A stretch of DNA of 64,000 nt from Adiantum capillus-veneris (GCA_014529385.2 CM043967.1:1832501-1896500); one strand, 5' to 3'; shown: positions 21,355 through 33,861, counted from the stretch's first letter. A program made the numbers and translations. Notes: a model not told the origin generated them from the sequence alone.

Positions 21355-23663
21355 CTAAACTTCAAACATATCTTTGAGAGTTGTTTCAGTATCAGCTTCT
21401 TGTATTGTAGTCACCACAGTCTCCTCATTCTTTGCTGCACTAAGTTCTGGAACTTCAATATTTGTAGCATCTGTAATCTCCTTCTGATATTCAACCTCCA
21501 TTGGCAAAGCTTCTCCACTTGACTTATGAATTTCCTCAGCAGCTTGCAGTGTTTGAACAGAAACATGCACTAGTTTTTTAAGTGTAGAACCACCTTGTAC
21601 CATGAATTCTTCATCCACCTGCAACTGTTTATCCTTGAACTCCTGAAGCTGCTCTTGATAAACATCTTTTTCTTTCTTTAGAGATTCAACTGTCTCTAAT
21701 AAGGCAGCTTCATGAGAACTGATGAATCCTGATCTCACAGCCTCATAGGGATACTTGATAACTGATGTCAGCCTTTCTCTCATTGCTTTCCAAACATCCT
21801 GCATCCCCTCAACCAACTATTGCCTTACCAGATTGAGATCCCCTTCATATAAAGCACTCCAGAAACATTGATATCTTCTTGAGCTAATACTTGCTTTTCC
21901 AGAGCTTCCAAAGGTTTCAACCTTTGTTGTAACATTTCATTCTCCACTTGTAACTCTTTATTTCTGCTAGACACCTGATCCAACTCAGAATTGACTCTGC
22001 CTTCCAATTCCTTAGTCCATTCTTGAAACATTCCCAAGGAGAGCTTAACCTTTTCTATCTCTTGTTGGTGTAGTTGCAGTTGATCCTGCATCTCTTGTTG
22101 ATGTTTCTCCTTCTTCTCTACCAATTTTTGCTTCAAGGATTCCACCAACTCTGACTGTTGGTGCAGCATTGCTTTAGATAGACCAGATTCAGCTATATTT
22201 TGTAACTGTTTCTCCATATTGTGCTGCTGATACCTTACAAATCCCTGTAATTCCTGCAACATCTTCAGAGCTGTTGGTACATCAGTAATAAGAAAATCAG
22301 ATTTAGCAGAAGTACTAGGACCAGCTATAGAGAAATCTAATCATTTGGCCACCTCATGAAAAGCACTATCCAGCTTCCTCTTTTTGGGCATGTTAAAAGT
22401 TTTGCCTATAACCCTACTAGGAGTTTGTGTCTCAACATCCAAACTCTTGAGCAAATTCCCCATAAGCAATTTTTGCTCATGACTAGCCAATGCCATCTTG
22501 GCCTCATCCTCAGTGTATCCTACTTGAATAAAATCCTGTATGGTCCTCAGCTTTTCATCCACGCTTTTACTAAACTCTGCTTTGTCAGATATTCTCCCCT
22601 TTTCGGCCCAGGACTGACCACATTGATAGGAGTAATGAGAGAAACTGTGACCTCCCCTACATCAACTTTCTGAGCAAAAGCAAACAAAGCAGACAGAAAT
22701 GCTGCTAACCTGCTACTCAACTGGGTCTTTCTTCTATCCGAGGTAAAGACTTCTACATGAATCCTATCATACACCCAATGTGCCCAATTGACCTTCCCCC
22801 CATTTTCAGCAAGGAGTAATGAGAGAAACTGTGACCTCCCCTACATCAACTTTCTGAGCAAAAGCAAACAAAGCAGACAGAAATGCTGCTAACCTGCTAC
22901 TCAACTGGGTATTTCTTCTATCCGAGGTAAAGACTTATACATGAATCCTATCATACACCCAATGTGCCCAACTGACCTTCCCCCCATTTTCAACAAAATA
23001 CACTGGTTCCCAATTTTCCTTAGACATGTAGTCATATTTAGCTAGAAAACAAACTCTTTCCAAAAACCATTTCAGTTGTTCTCTCCTCCAATACTCTACA
23101 TTCTTCAACATAAAGTACTGCCTACCTCCTCTTGGTCCAAATTCTTTTTTCAGATCTTCATCTGAATATTTTGGTACTGCAGTAACAGAGGTAAAGGGAA
23201 TCTGAAATACCTGAGCTACCACACCTGGACTAAGATGTACCTTCTCAGAAATGGCACCTTTGGATTTTTGTAACAGCTCCATTTGCGTTTTTGCATAAAT
23301 GTTCCCTTTCCACTGGCCCCTGGGTAGAGTAGCAAATTCATATAAACCTGTGGCCTTCAACCACTTCTCATTCCGTTCTGCCTGACAGTCAATTTCCACC
23401 CTGAAATTAGTGAAAGGCTTCATTAAGCTTTGCAACATCTTGCTTGATGACATTGGTGCTGATTCTTCCTCACGTAGCACGTCAACCTCGTCTTCTGGGT
23501 CAGATACATCAACTCTGAGCACTACTCCTTTTCTGCGAGGGCGCAACTTACCAACTTGTCCTTGCTCATCTTCTAGCGATGGTCTCATGACAAAAACAGG
23601 TTTAGGCTTAGGTATAGCTGAAGCAGAAGTAGGAGAAAGCTTAGCAAGTTGTGGAGTATGCAT
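21355..23663 (-). pseudogene. Element C ORF3: post-pol protein with plant-transposon-like N-terminal domain and coiled coil
   Basis: Downstream of integrase, where some plant gypsy elements hold an env-like gene, lies a coding stretch of about 700 codons now broken into five frames. The N-terminal part (23663-22935) has a proline/basic start and a folded-looking domain (EKWLKATGLYEFATLPRG, HLSPGVVAQVFQIPF, EYWRREQLKWFLERVCFLAK, WEPVYF). This resembles the putative plant transposon protein domain often found near retroelements, by pattern only. The C-terminal part (22262-21355) is rich in Glu/Gln/Lys/Leu heptads and predicts long coiled coils. No signal peptide or membrane helix is apparent. 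A 184-bp tandem duplication (22630-22997) causes one of the frameshifts. Function unknown. Confidence 0.6.
22630..22997. repeat. 184-bp tandem duplication inside ORF3
   Basis: Units 22630-22813 and 22814-22997 are nearly identical (differences include C/A in GACTTCTAC versus GACTTATAC). 184 is not a multiple of three, so the event shifts the frame. Confidence 0.9.
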
Positions 23664-23738
23664 GTGCGTGCTACTTACGTGAATCGCACAAGCGCTAAGG
23701 CCTCTAAAAGTGTGTGAGGAAATGATGTCGTCCCTTAC

Positions 23739-25085
23739 TCATATGATGGAGTTAAGTGGAAGGAACTTTGCACCCTTTTCGACGCAAAATTTGAAATTTA
23801 AATATTGTTTAAGTAATCGGATCAGGTGAACTCCGACCCAGTAAACTCCGAGCCAACAAACTTTGATGTAATACAATCTGATCCTTGACCTGAATGCAAA
23901 GCCTATGCATTCTGATGATAAATCATCAGTGACTTGGTTCATCATTCCTGAAGAGAACTCCACCATTCCACAGAATGCAACCTCTGGTATAATAGGTTTG
24001 AGCCAATCCAAATGGGGTGGCTTGCCATGAAATTTTTTTAACCTAAAACCATTAACAGGTTTCTCTACCCTTGTGCCAAAAACATCTGCTACAATAAAAG
24101 TTCCTTGACCTAGGTCTGTTATAATCTGATATGGCCCCTTGTACCTTAAATTAAGCTTCCTAGGATGTGGACCTAACCTTGAGTTGTAAAGCATTACCCA
24201 ATCACCTACCTGGAAAACCTTAAACTTGACATTCATACTGACCCAAGATTTCCTTCTTCTCTGAATGACTTCTGATATATAGGAGCTGATCAACCTGTCT
24301 TCTTCCAGCTGCATTAAATACTTGCTTCTATGCTAAACTGAGAGCTTTGGAGTCATCTTCTCAACAGCAATCCTCAGACTAGGTACCACAAACTCCATTG
24401 GTACTACAGCTTCCAAGCCATATACCAATCGGAATGGGGTCATACCTGTTGTCACCTTGAAAGCTGTTCTGAATGACCACAGAGCAGAATCTAGCTTTAC
24501 ATCCCAATCCCTCTTATTCTCCTGTACAATCTTTTTCATAATCTTTATAAGAGTCTTATTGGTACTCTCAGCCTGTCCATTAGCTTGGGGATGGTAAGCT
24601 GTAGATTTCTTATGCATTATCATGTGGGTTTTTGTCAACTCAGAAATCACCTCGTTCAAAAAATGTGTTCCTCTATCATTGACCAACTCTACTGGACATC
24701 CAAACCTGGTCATAATGTTGTGATACAAGAACTTTGCCACACTTTGAGCTTTGTTATCTTTCAATGCCACAGCTTCCACCCACTTTGTACAGTAGTCAAT
24801 AGGTACTAGAATGTACTTGCATCCCTTACTTGTTGTAGGCTTGACTGGTCCTACAAAATCCATACCCCATTTTTGAAATGGCTCTAATGGCAGTATAGGA
24901 TGATCTGTCATTCTATCTCTAGAATCAGGTTGACCAAACTGTTGACACACCACACAGCTTTTTGCATAGGAATGAGCATCCTTCAACACAGTTGGCCACC
25001 ACAAACCAGCTTGGAGTATCTTTTTTCTTGTAATGTCCCCTGAGAAATGTCCTCGTGCTGCTCCATAATGGGCTTCTTGCAACAA
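23739..25085 (-). pseudogene. Element C integrase
   Basis: Starts with the zinc domain AHYGAARGHFSG...CVVCQQ (about 25080-24940). The core has WGMDFVGPVK (first Asp, about 24870), ELVNDRGTHFLNE (second Asp, about 24690) and YHPQANGQAESTNK (Glu, about 24580), so D,D,E is complete. SALWSFRTAFKVTTGMTPFR follows. A frameshift near 24320 leads to the C-terminal domain with KLNLRYKGPYQIITDLGQG (about 24150). The last ~60 codons are low-complexity read-through. Confidence 0.85.
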
Positions 25086-25785
25086 GCTGATTGTTCAAAA
25101 TCTGGTACACACCTTCTAATGACCTGGTCAATCCCTTTTCTGTATAATGCTCCAGCAATCAGTAAAAAGGGTCTGCTTGTTAGGGAAAATTTCCTCCTTT
25201 TGTCTGTTGTAAACCTTGTTGGCATAACACCATCAGTTAGGAACACCAGCATTTGGTCATACCATGAATCGGAAATGGAACTCTGCACTTCAAATAAATC
25301 TGCATCTGGAAACTGATCTGAAATCCCTGTCGGTTGTTCCCCTGTCTCAATCCTACTTAGGTAATCAGCTATTGCATGTTCCTTGCCAGGTGTATGAACA
25401 ATAAGGAAATCAAATTCCTGCAACAATAGCATCCACCTTGCCAATCTCCCTGTAAGTAAAGGTTTTTTAATAAGATAAAGCAATGCTTGATGATCCACAT
25501 GGAATATGACCCTATTGCACAAGAGGTAATGCTGAATTTGTTTAAAGCGTAAACCATCCCTAATGCCTCCCTCTCAGTCACTGCATAGTTTTTCTCAACA
25601 GATGTAAGCACCCTACTAGCATAGTACATAGGTCTAAACCACCCTTGGGTCTTCTCCTGCATTAAAACATCTCCAATAGCTATATCCGAGGCATCAAAAA
25701 ACACATGAAATGGCAATACCCAATCTGGAGGTTGTAATATGGGAGCAACTGAGAGAATTTTTTGGAGAATCTGAAATGATTTTTC
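24983..25785 (-). pseudogene. Element C RNase H
   Basis: After a stop at about 25785 the frame continues LPFHVFFDASDIAIGDVLMQ (first acidic residue in FDAS, about 25700) and YYASRVLTSVEKNYAVTERE. A frameshift near 25540 leads to VIFHVDHQALLYLIKKPL, FLIVHTPGKEHAIADYLSR (about 25400-25350). A single RNase H is present, unlike element A. It removes the RNA strand during cDNA synthesis. Confidence 0.8.
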
Positions 25786-26640
25786 CTATGGCTCAGACCA
25801 AAAAAACTCTACATGCTTCTTGGTTAAATGGGTAAGAGGCATACATACATTAGCCAGATATCTGATGTACCTGCTGTTCCACTTAACTTGTCCCACAAAC
25901 CTGCTCAATTCCTTGATATTTCCAGGTGCTTGTGCTGATTGTATTACCTCAATCTTCTTCACATCTATTGACATCCCTTCTTGAGAGACCACATGAGCCA
26001 ATAGCACACCACTCCTGACAGCCATCACACTTTTGTAGGGATTAAGGGACAATCTGAACATCCTACATCTTTCAAAACATAATTTCAGATGCTCAAGGTG
26101 TAAATCCCTTTGACCAAAAACTGAAAAGTCATCTACAAACACTCTCATGAAATCCTGCAAATAAGGTTCAAATGTCTTATAAGCTGTAAAATTAAAGGAT
26201 GGTGGTCCATTTTTAAGGCCAAAGTTCATGACAGTAGATGCAAAGGCTCCCCAATCTGCAATAAAGGCTGTTTTATGTTGGTCCTCCTTTGCAACCTGAA
26301 TATGATTATATCCTGAGAAACCATCAAGGAAACTATACATCTCTTTCCCTGCTACTATATCTAAGATAGCATCACAAAAGGGCATTGGGAAAGGATCTGT
26401 AATAGCTGCAGCATTTAACTTCCTGTAATCCACACAAACCCTAATCTTCCCATTCTTCTTTGGTACCACAATGATTGGAGATAACCAAGTGACTTCATGA
26501 ATAGGCTTGATGAACCCAACTGCCAGTAATTTATCAATTTCCTGCTTAACCTGCTGTGCAAAGTTGGGATTCATCCTATATCTCTACTGGACAATCGGAA
26601 TGGAATCTTCTCTCAGATTAATGTGATGTTGATGCAGTAA
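25786..26640 (-). pseudogene. Element C reverse transcriptase
   Basis: From the D insertion point the frame runs through an in-frame stop near 26588 to KQEIDKLLAVGFIKPI, VPKKNGKIRVCVDYRKLN (about 26460-26410), YSFLDGFSGYNHIQVAKED, and the catalytic RVFVDDFSVFG (about 26140) with both aspartates intact. It ends at FFWSEP and a stop at 25786. The N-terminal linker lies on the other side of element D (38023-37883). Confidence 0.85.
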
Positions 26641-26933
26641 TGGATCTGTGAGGTCCCTGCCCCTTTTTGAGAGGAGCGGAGTACCTTTGATAGGTCTCCA
26701 ATCCTGAGAAAGAAAAACCAACGGAAATTGCCTTAGCTACTACGTAGCCACGGGCATGAACCGTTAGTGAAGGATTGGTCCTATGTCGCTATGGCGGAGC
26801 GTGACCACCATAACCCTATCTAAAAACTATCTATAATCAATTATACCTAAAAGTATAAATCTTAGAGTGACCAACCTGTGCGCTTTTTTCCCCATGTTTC
26901 AGAAGCACAGCCGCCAAGGTTTGTCTCTTTTAA

Positions 26934-28272
26934 CACTAGGTTGGTAACCTAACAGGACATAAAAGTGTCCTTTCAGGGTTTTGAAAAAAACCTCCAAAAC
27001 CATAGTAGATCCACTCATTTTGTAAAATCCTTTCATGAGGTTATAGTTCAAGGCCTACTACACATGGAAAAAATAAGAAACTTGTAAAATTTCTCATCTT
27101 TTGGTCACACCAAGCCTCCAAAGTTGATGGACCAGTGCATTTTCATCAAAAAAGTCATTTCTTACGTTTTGTTGCATAAAAATAAGATTAGGGATTTTTG
27201 TAGGACTTAAGATAAATTCCCTAGTTAACTTCAATGGGTTGGTGATCAGAACATATGATTGCTTCTCACTCACTAATTTTTGTTTTGCCAAAATAATTAG
27301 GTACAAAAAAGTTGAATTTTTACCATTCTGCAAACCTATCATCAAAGTTTCTATAGCCACGTTCAATACAAATAATATACGCATGTTTTCTTAGTTACCT
27401 ATTGTCCTTTATGTTCATAAGGAGCCATGGACCATGTCAAAAGAATAATACATCTCTTACCAAGGGGAATCTTAGGGACAAAGATGAAGTGCTAAAAACA
27501 GCAAACATGAAAAAACTGGGTTCAACTTTATGAGTTGTAGAATCCCATAGAAACTATTCAATATCTAGCCAAATTTAATCCTTATGATTATATATGGTTA
27601 CTACCTACAAAATGCATGTAGTTGTCACAAGAAACTAACAATATTGAAAAAGCTATACTTGATATACTAGAATGTTTCGTTTTCTTCTATAATTGAAAAA
27701 ATCAACCATCGTTGTGTACTATGAAAAATAGGGTATTAGGTGCCCCAAAACTCAAGGAATATTAGATTTATGCTACAATATGCGACATAGAAAATAAAAA
27801 ATGCATTTGGATATCATGAAATCCACCAAAAAAATCATAGAAGAGCTAAAATTGGCTAAAAAACAGGATTTGACAATTTTTGTAATTTGGTCATAACTTA
27901 CAACTTTAATATTTATTTCCCCCTAGAAACATCAGGACATGTTGAGGACTACTAAAGATAGTTCGCTAGCATTATAGACCTCATAAAAATGAATTCTAGA
28001 GTGGTATAGTTGCAAAAAGTTGAAAAAAGCCAAAAACAGGACCCGTTTTTTCACACAGTTTAGGTTGTGAAATGTTGTGCAAGGACAAGGTTAAAGATGG
28101 AATTGGTATTCCAAAAAAATGTCAAGTTTTTTTCAGCTCACGAGACAACTTTCTAAATAGATAGCACCTCAAAATCCATTTTGAAACTCTTGACATAGTT
28201 CAAGGAAAATGGTCACTTAACAGGACATAAAAGTGTCCCAAGACATAAAAGTGTCCCATTACCAACCTAGTG
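26934..28272. mobile_element. 1339-bp non-autonomous DNA element with CACTAGG ends at a duplicated TTAA
   Basis: The right LTR keeps the empty site (TTAA at 35311-35314). In the left LTR this element is flanked by TTAA on both sides (26930-26933 and 28273-28276). The ends are perfect 14-bp inverted repeats CACTAGGTTGGTAA. Just inside are copies of GGACATAAAAGTGTCC, once at the left (about 26959) and 1.5-2 times at the right (about 28220 and 28240). No transposase is encoded; a 96-codon minus ORF (27384-27094) shows no known domain. Confidence 0.85.
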
Positions 28273-28784
28273 TTAAGATTTATGACTAATAAAAAACAAT
28301 TCTAGTGTTGGAAAGTTACCCGACTCATCGGGTCCACCCATCCATAGAATGATACCGTCGGGGTATCATTCTCCCACTTTCCACACCACACTCACCCTTC
28401 TTTTGTTATCTAATTACTACCACACTGTTAAAACATACATGTTCCTTTATTTTATTTATGATACTGGTTCGTTAAAACAACCCTTCAAACAGTATTACAA
28501 ACAAGAAGTCGTCCAATTTTAAACCAACAACCCTTGGATTAAGTTCACTCAAGAATCTCAACATGACATTTCTAATCCAATTCTAACTTCAATTCTATAC
28601 TTCAACTAAATCAATTTTTAGTATTATTCAAAATTCTATTTAACCTAATTGACAATAACATTGGTGAATGAGAATTTCATCATGTATAATAAGAATATGA
28701 TGAGTTCTCTTATGTATTAACTTTCAATTAACAATATATAAGTTAATAGTGAAGATGTACTAACTAGAGAGAGTAGGTATACTT

Positions 28785-29240
28785 AGAGAGATTAGAGTAA
28801 GAGAAAACATACACACACATCTTTTCTAAAGTTAATTGAATCTTACTATCCATTAGAAAGATTAGAGTAAAAGAGAACACACACACATACTTTTCTAAAG
28901 CTAATTGAATCTCACCAATCTATTAGAGAGATTAGAGTAAAAGATAACACACACACACACACATATCCTTCTTAAAGATAATTGAATCTTACTAATCTAT
29001 TAGAAGATTAGAGTAATAGATAGCACACACACACACATATCTACTTGAATCTTACTAATCTATTAGAGAGATTAGAGTAATAGATAGCACACACACACAC
29101 ATAACCTTCTTAAAGCTAATTGAATCTTACTAATCCATTAGAGATTAGAGTAATAGATAACACACACACACACATATATCTACTTGAATCTTACTAATCT
29201 ATTAGAGAGATTAGAGTATGAGATAGCACACATACACACA
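28785..29240. repeat. Minisatellite with embedded (CA)n in element D left LTR
   Basis: About seven imperfect units, each with TAGAGAGATTAGAGTAA, a (CA)n run and TTGAATCTTACTAATC. The same array, with different CA lengths, is at 36660-37150 in the right LTR. Confidence 0.9.
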
Positions 29241-29407
29241 TATCCTTCTTAAAACTAATTGAATGCTCAATTAATACACACCTTATTAGTCCACTAGAGT
29301 TTTTGCTCTCTTAGTGGTTTGTGGACGCCTTCTCTCTAAGAGAAGTGGCAGCACTTCGTGAGCGCTATAGAGGCAATCTGTATGTCTAAAGTGTGAGCAT
29401 GGATGCT

Positions 29408-29417
29408 CTATTTATAG
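29408..29417 (-). promoter_or_regulatory. TATA box in element D left LTR
   Basis: On the minus strand CTATAAATAG, a near-perfect plant TATA box, about 515 bases inside the LTR start. It matches the site at 37301-37310. Confidence 0.6.
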
Positions 29418-29929
29418 CAGAAAAAAAAAAGTCCAACTTTTTTTTTCCAAAAAAAAATAATTTTTTTATTTTTTATTTTTAAAAATATTTTTTTTCTCCC
29501 CAAAAATCATACCCGCGTTTTGGGTACCCTTGTGGTACTCATGAGCTTGAACACTTTGTCATTATCATCAAAAGATAAGGCCACATAGGACCCCCCTCAT
29601 TAAGATTAGTCAAGAGTAGCCTCTCCTTTTTCATGCGACAGTGTGTCCCACTTTGTCCCCTCCTAGTTAAACTTTACAGTTTTATATTAACTTTACAGTA
29701 GTAAAAGAAAAAGAAAATTCTACAATCAGTAAATAAGTCTTGCAATAAGTTAGTTAGTGATTCATATAGCTAAACATGTCAGAATTTTGTAGCGTAAATT
29801 TTAATTTCTAGGTTTTCTCAACCTACGATTCATAATTTGAACTTGAATATCTTAAATAAGGAGTGATGGTTCAAAAAAATACAAATGCGTAATAGAACTT
29901 GTGTGCAATTTGAAAGTAGAGACCTTACA

Positions 29930-29942
29930 ATCTCCCCAACTT
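29930..29942 (-). other. Element D polypurine tract
   Basis: Minus strand AGTTGGGGAGAT lies directly before the 3' LTR start TGTAAGG. Purine-rich, where second-strand priming is expected. Confidence 0.7.
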
Positions 29943-29958
29943 AGAATTTGAGATGCCC

Positions 29959-32900
29959 TCATCTCAAGAACAGTGAAGGGTAATCCTTAAGAAGGGATGT
30001 CTCATCTTCCCAAGTAGCATCTTCTATAGGGAAATCCTTCCATAAGATAAGATGTTCTTTGATGGATCTATTCCGAAGCTTTCTCTCTCGAGTTTCTAGG
30101 ATAGTATCAGGTTGGAGTTGTAGAAAATCTTGAGCAGGTAAAATGATTTGCTCATCATCAAGGACATGGTCAGGGTTATATACATAAGGTTTCAACAGAC
30201 TTACATGAAATACATCATGCACTTTGAGATGAGAAGGGAGTTTTAGTCTATAAGCTTGATCACTTACAACCTTGATTATTTCGTAAGGTCCACAATATCG
30301 GTAGCTAAGCTTCTTATACCTTCCGAGAGATAGATTGCTCTTTTTGGGTTTTACTCGTAAGAAAACTTTGTCACCTTCTTTGAAAATCCAATCAGATCTT
30401 TTTAAGTCAGCGTACTTCTTTTGTCGATCTTGAGCCGCTTGAATATCCCTTCGAATAGCTTTGGTTTGAGCTTCCATTTCTTCAAGCATTTTCTTTAAGG
30501 CTTGTACCCTTATAGTGGGGTCAGAAAAGTTAAGAGGTGATAAACATTCTTGACCATAAAGAGCATTAAAAGGTGTCATTCCAATACTTCTATGAGTAGA
30601 GTAATTGTATGCATACTCTACCAAGGGTAGGTATTGAATCCACTTGCGAGGTTCTCTATTGCAGTAGGCTCTAAGGATGTCTTCAATTACTTGATTAACT
30701 CTTTTAGTTTGGCCATCAGTTTCAGGATGATAAGCAGTACTAAAACATAATTGGGTTCCAATATCTTGAAACAATGATACCCAAAACTTTGAAGTAAACT
30801 TGGCATCACGATCACTGACAATCCTCTTGGGTAAACCATGAATTCTGAAAACCTCCTTCACAAACAGACGAGCAATATCTGAAGCTGTAAAGGTTGTCTT
30901 GACTGGGATTATGTGAGCCAGTTTAGTAAGCAAGTCGACTATGACCATGATTGAATCATATCCAGCTTGGACAGAAGGAAACCTGGTGATAAAGTCCATG
31001 CTAATACATTCCCATTTCATTTGGGGAATATCTAAAGGATGTAATTTACCTGGCATCTTTAGTCTCTTTGCCTTAATCCTTTGACAAGACAAACACTGCT
31101 TGACATAGCGAAGGACATCACCCTTCATACCTTGCCAATAGTAACTTCTGCGAATTGCATTGATGGTTTTGGCATAACCTGGATGTCCTAAAGTTGGGCC
31201 ATCATGTGCTTCATATAGGATAGCATTCCTTAGGGTAGAATCCTTAGGTATGCATAGTCGATTCCTATAGTAAATTTTCCCATCTTTTAAGGAATAATGT
31301 AGAGGTTTAGGCTGATTTGATGATACCCTCTCTTCACGTAGGATACTAGCAAGCATCTGGTAATATGCATCTCTGACAGCAGCATCCAAGACCTTGTCTA
31401 GAATAGGGTTGTTAGCCATGGAAATTGCTCCCAGAAAAGCTTTACGGCTTAGGGCATCTGCCACAACATTATCCTTACCTGGTCTAAATTTAATATCAAA
31501 ATCATATTCGTGCATGAGCTCTATCCATCTCCTCTGTCTCATGTTAAGGTTAGGTTGGGTAAAAATCCACTTAAGGCTCTTGTGATCTGTTACCAACTGG
31601 AATTTGCGTCCCAATAGATAATGTCTCCATAGCTTGAGAGCATGAATAACTGCTAGCAATTCTAAATCATGTGTAGCATAATTCACTTTATGAATCCTAA
31701 GCTTCCGAGAAGTATAAGCTACAAGCCTTCCTTCTTGAGTAAGGACTCCTCCTAATGCAAGGTTACTAACATCTGTGATCACCTCGAATTCTTGGGTGAA
31801 GTCTGGAAGTTTTAAGAGAGGTTCTGAAGCAAGATACTCCTTCAGCTGTTTGAAGCAAGATTCATGTTTTTCTTCCCAAAGTATCGTAGCTCCTTTCTTT
31901 AGCAAGTCAGTTAGTGGTGCAGCTTTAAGAGCATAGTCCTTTACAAAGATCCTGTACCACACTGTGATACCTAAGAACCCTCTGACTTCGGTTTGTGAAG
32001 TGGGTTGAGGCCATTCCACAATATCTTTGACTTTGTCAGGGTCAACAGAGAATCCTTTAGGTGAAATGATAAACCCTAAGTAACAGACCTTAGGGGTAAA
32101 GAAGGTACATTTGCTTTTCTTTGCATATAGCTTATTTCGACGTAAAAGCTCTAACACTTTCCTAACATGTCCTTCATGCTCTTCCTCTGATTTGGAATAA
32201 ATTAAGATATTGTCAAAGAATACTAGGACAAAATCATCCAAGAATTCTCTAAAGATATCGTGCATCAGACGATTGAAAGTTGCAGGAGCATTCGTAAGTC
32301 CGAAAGCCATCACTGTAAATTCGTAATGACCATAACGAGTGTTGAAAGCTGGTTTGGAGATATCAGCCTCCTGGATTCGAATTTGATGATAGCCAAATCG
32401 AAGATCAATCTTCGTGAATATTTTGGCTCCATGTAATCTGTCCAGCATCTCATCAATACGAGGAATTGGATATTTATTCTTGATGGTAACCTGATTTAAG
32501 CCCCTATAATCTATGCAAAGTCGAAGAGAGCCATCCTTTTTCTTTTGGAAGAGAACAGGTGCACCCCATGGAGATGTACTAGGTCGGATAAACCCTTGCT
32601 CAATCAGCTGTTTGAGTTGCTCCTTGAGCTCTATAGCCTCTGGAAGTGACATCTTGTACGGCGCTCTTGAGACTGGTTCACTACCTGGAAAATTTTTGAT
32701 TTCATGGTCTACCTCCCTAGGTGGTGGTAGTTCAGAAAGTTCACTGAGGAAAACATCCAAAAATTCTTCTAGCCACATTGGTTTAGGGTTGGAAGAAGAT
32801 TTTTCTACTTTGTTTAGCTTGACTACAAAAATTTGTTGACCCTTGCGTAACCCTTTCAAAAGACGATTGGCTTTGACCAAGTAAGCTTTTGGTTGTCCAT

Positions 32901-33861
32901 TCTGGCCTTGAATAGTGACTTCTTGACCTTGGTTGTCCACAAAAGTAACACTTCCTTGGGCACAATGGATATTGGCATTATGACTGGCTAACCAATCCAT
33001 TCCAAGAATTCCGTCATAGATTCCTATGGGTAAGGTTCGAAAAGTAGCAGAAGTAGAGTATTCTCCCAACTTGAAATCTATTTTTCCCACAGTGTACTGA
33101 GATAACACCTCCTTTCCATTGGCTAATTCAACTCTCATCTTTCTTGCAGGGTGTTGATTAAGTCCTAACCTCCTTAAAAATTTAGGTGACAAGAAAGAAT
33201 GAGTACTACCACAATCAATAAGAAGCTCAAATTTTTCGCCTTGGTGATTTGCAGGTGTTTGAATGACAGCATATTGTTGTCTTGCTCTTGGGTTATCAAT
33301 TGCAGCATGTAGAGTTGCTCTTTCCTCTTGTTCTTCTCCCAATGTTGGTTCTCCTATGATAGCATTGACTCTGGCAGCCATTCCACGCCCTCGACCTCGT
33401 CCTCCATTTCTTCCTCCACGATTTATTATTTGGCCTCGTCCTCTAGCTCGATTAGGTGTATTTGTTGCGGAGACTCGCCAAGGGCATACATTCCTGAAAT
33501 GTCCTAGCTCGTTGCATTCATAGCATCTAAGATCTGCATTTTGAGCTCCATTTGCTGAAGCTGTAACTATTGGATGAGTTTGGTGAACTGGGTGAACTTG
33601 CCTTTGGTTCCACATCATAGACCTTCCTCTCCTTCCAGCATTCCTTAAATTTCCATTTCGTACCCTTTGAGAGTTTGACATCTCTTTAGCTAAGGGTTTA
33701 GCTCTTAAAAGAGCATCTTGCAAATTTACAGGCCTCATGGCTTCTAGACGAGTATTTAAAGGAGAATTTAGCCCTTGGCAGAAACGGGCTACTTGTTGAT
33801 CTGTGGTCATTGGCGGAGCATAGCGCCTAAGAGTTACAAATTTGGAGTAGTATTCTTCCAT
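29959..33861 (-). CDS. Element D pol polyprotein (gag C-terminus, protease, RT, RNase H, integrase, chromodomain)
   Basis: A single open frame of 1300 codons. Domains by residue: gag end and arginine-rich linker 1-110; zinc knuckle [15 protein letters not shown] 113-127; protease 212-300 with [10 protein letters not shown] (DCG for DSG at 216-218); RT about 400-640 with PFNALYG-distant blocks such as [20 protein letters not shown] and catalytic [10 protein letters not shown] (about 548); RNase H about 690-800 ([29 protein letters not shown]); integrase 880-1200 with [20 protein letters not shown] and DGQTKRVN (Lys for the catalytic Glu, about 1053); GPYEIIKV; chromodomain 1245-1295. No stops, but RT FFDN and integrase D,D,K indicate loss of activity. 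Expressed, it would need the frame-shifted gag. Confidence 0.92.
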   Translation of the reverse strand: MEEYYSKFVTLRRYAPPMTTDQQVARFCQGLNSPLNTRLEAMRPVNLQDALLRAKPLAKEMSNSQRVRNGNLRNAGRRGRSMMWNQRQVHPVHQTHPIVTASANGAQNADLRCYECNELGHFRNVCPWRVSATNTPNRARGRGQIINRGGRNGGRGRGRGMAARVNAIIGEPTLGEEQEERATLHAAIDNPRARQQYAVIQTPANHQGEKFELLIDCGSTHSFLSPKFLRRLGLNQHPARKMRVELANGKEVLSQYTVGKIDFKLGEYSTSATFRTLPIGIYDGILGMDWLASHNANIHCAQGSVTFVDNQGQEVTIQGQNGQPKAYLVKANRLLKGLRKGQQIFVVKLNKVEKSSSNPKPMWLEEFLDVFLSELSELPPPREVDHEIKNFPGSEPVSRAPYKMSLPEAIELKEQLKQLIEQGFIRPSTSPWGAPVLFQKKKDGSLRLCIDYRGLNQVTIKNKYPIPRIDEMLDRLHGAKIFTKIDLRFGYHQIRIQEADISKPAFNTRYGHYEFTVMAFGLTNAPATFNRLMHDIFREFLDDFVLVFFDNILIYSKSEEEHEGHVRKVLELLRRNKLYAKKSKCTFFTPKVCYLGFIISPKGFSVDPDKVKDIVEWPQPTSQTEVRGFLGITVWYRIFVKDYALKAAPLTDLLKKGATILWEEKHESCFKQLKEYLASEPLLKLPDFTQEFEVITDVSNLALGGVLTQEGRLVAYTSRKLRIHKVNYATHDLELLAVIHALKLWRHYLLGRKFQLVTDHKSLKWIFTQPNLNMRQRRWIELMHEYDFDIKFRPGKDNVVADALSRKAFLGAISMANNPILDKVLDAAVRDAYYQMLASILREERVSSNQPKPLHYSLKDGKIYYRNRLCIPKDSTLRNAILYEAHDGPTLGHPGYAKTINAIRRSYYWQGMKGDVLRYVKQCLSCQRIKAKRLKMPGKLHPLDIPQMKWECISMDFITRFPSVQAGYDSIMVIVDLLTKLAHIIPVKTTFTASDIARLFVKEVFRIHGLPKRIVSDRDAKFTSKFWVSLFQDIGTQLCFSTAYHPETDGQTKRVNQVIEDILRAYCNREPRKWIQYLPLVEYAYNYSTHRSIGMTPFNALYGQECLSPLNFSDPTIRVQALKKMLEEMEAQTKAIRRDIQAAQDRQKKYADLKRSDWIFKEGDKVFLRVKPKKSNLSLGRYKKLSYRYCGPYEIIKVVSDQAYRLKLPSHLKVHDVFHVSLLKPYVYNPDHVLDDEQIILPAQDFLQLQPDTILETRERKLRNRSIKEHLILWKDFPIEDATWEDETSLLKDYPSLFLR

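Larger units (their letters stand above)
26647..29929 (-). repeat. Element D 3' (left) LTR
   Basis: 3283 bp as it stands. It includes a 1339-bp inserted DNA element plus a duplicated TTAA, so about 1.94 kb originally. In the first 285 bp I count 7 differences from the right LTR (about 2.5%). Confidence 0.92.
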
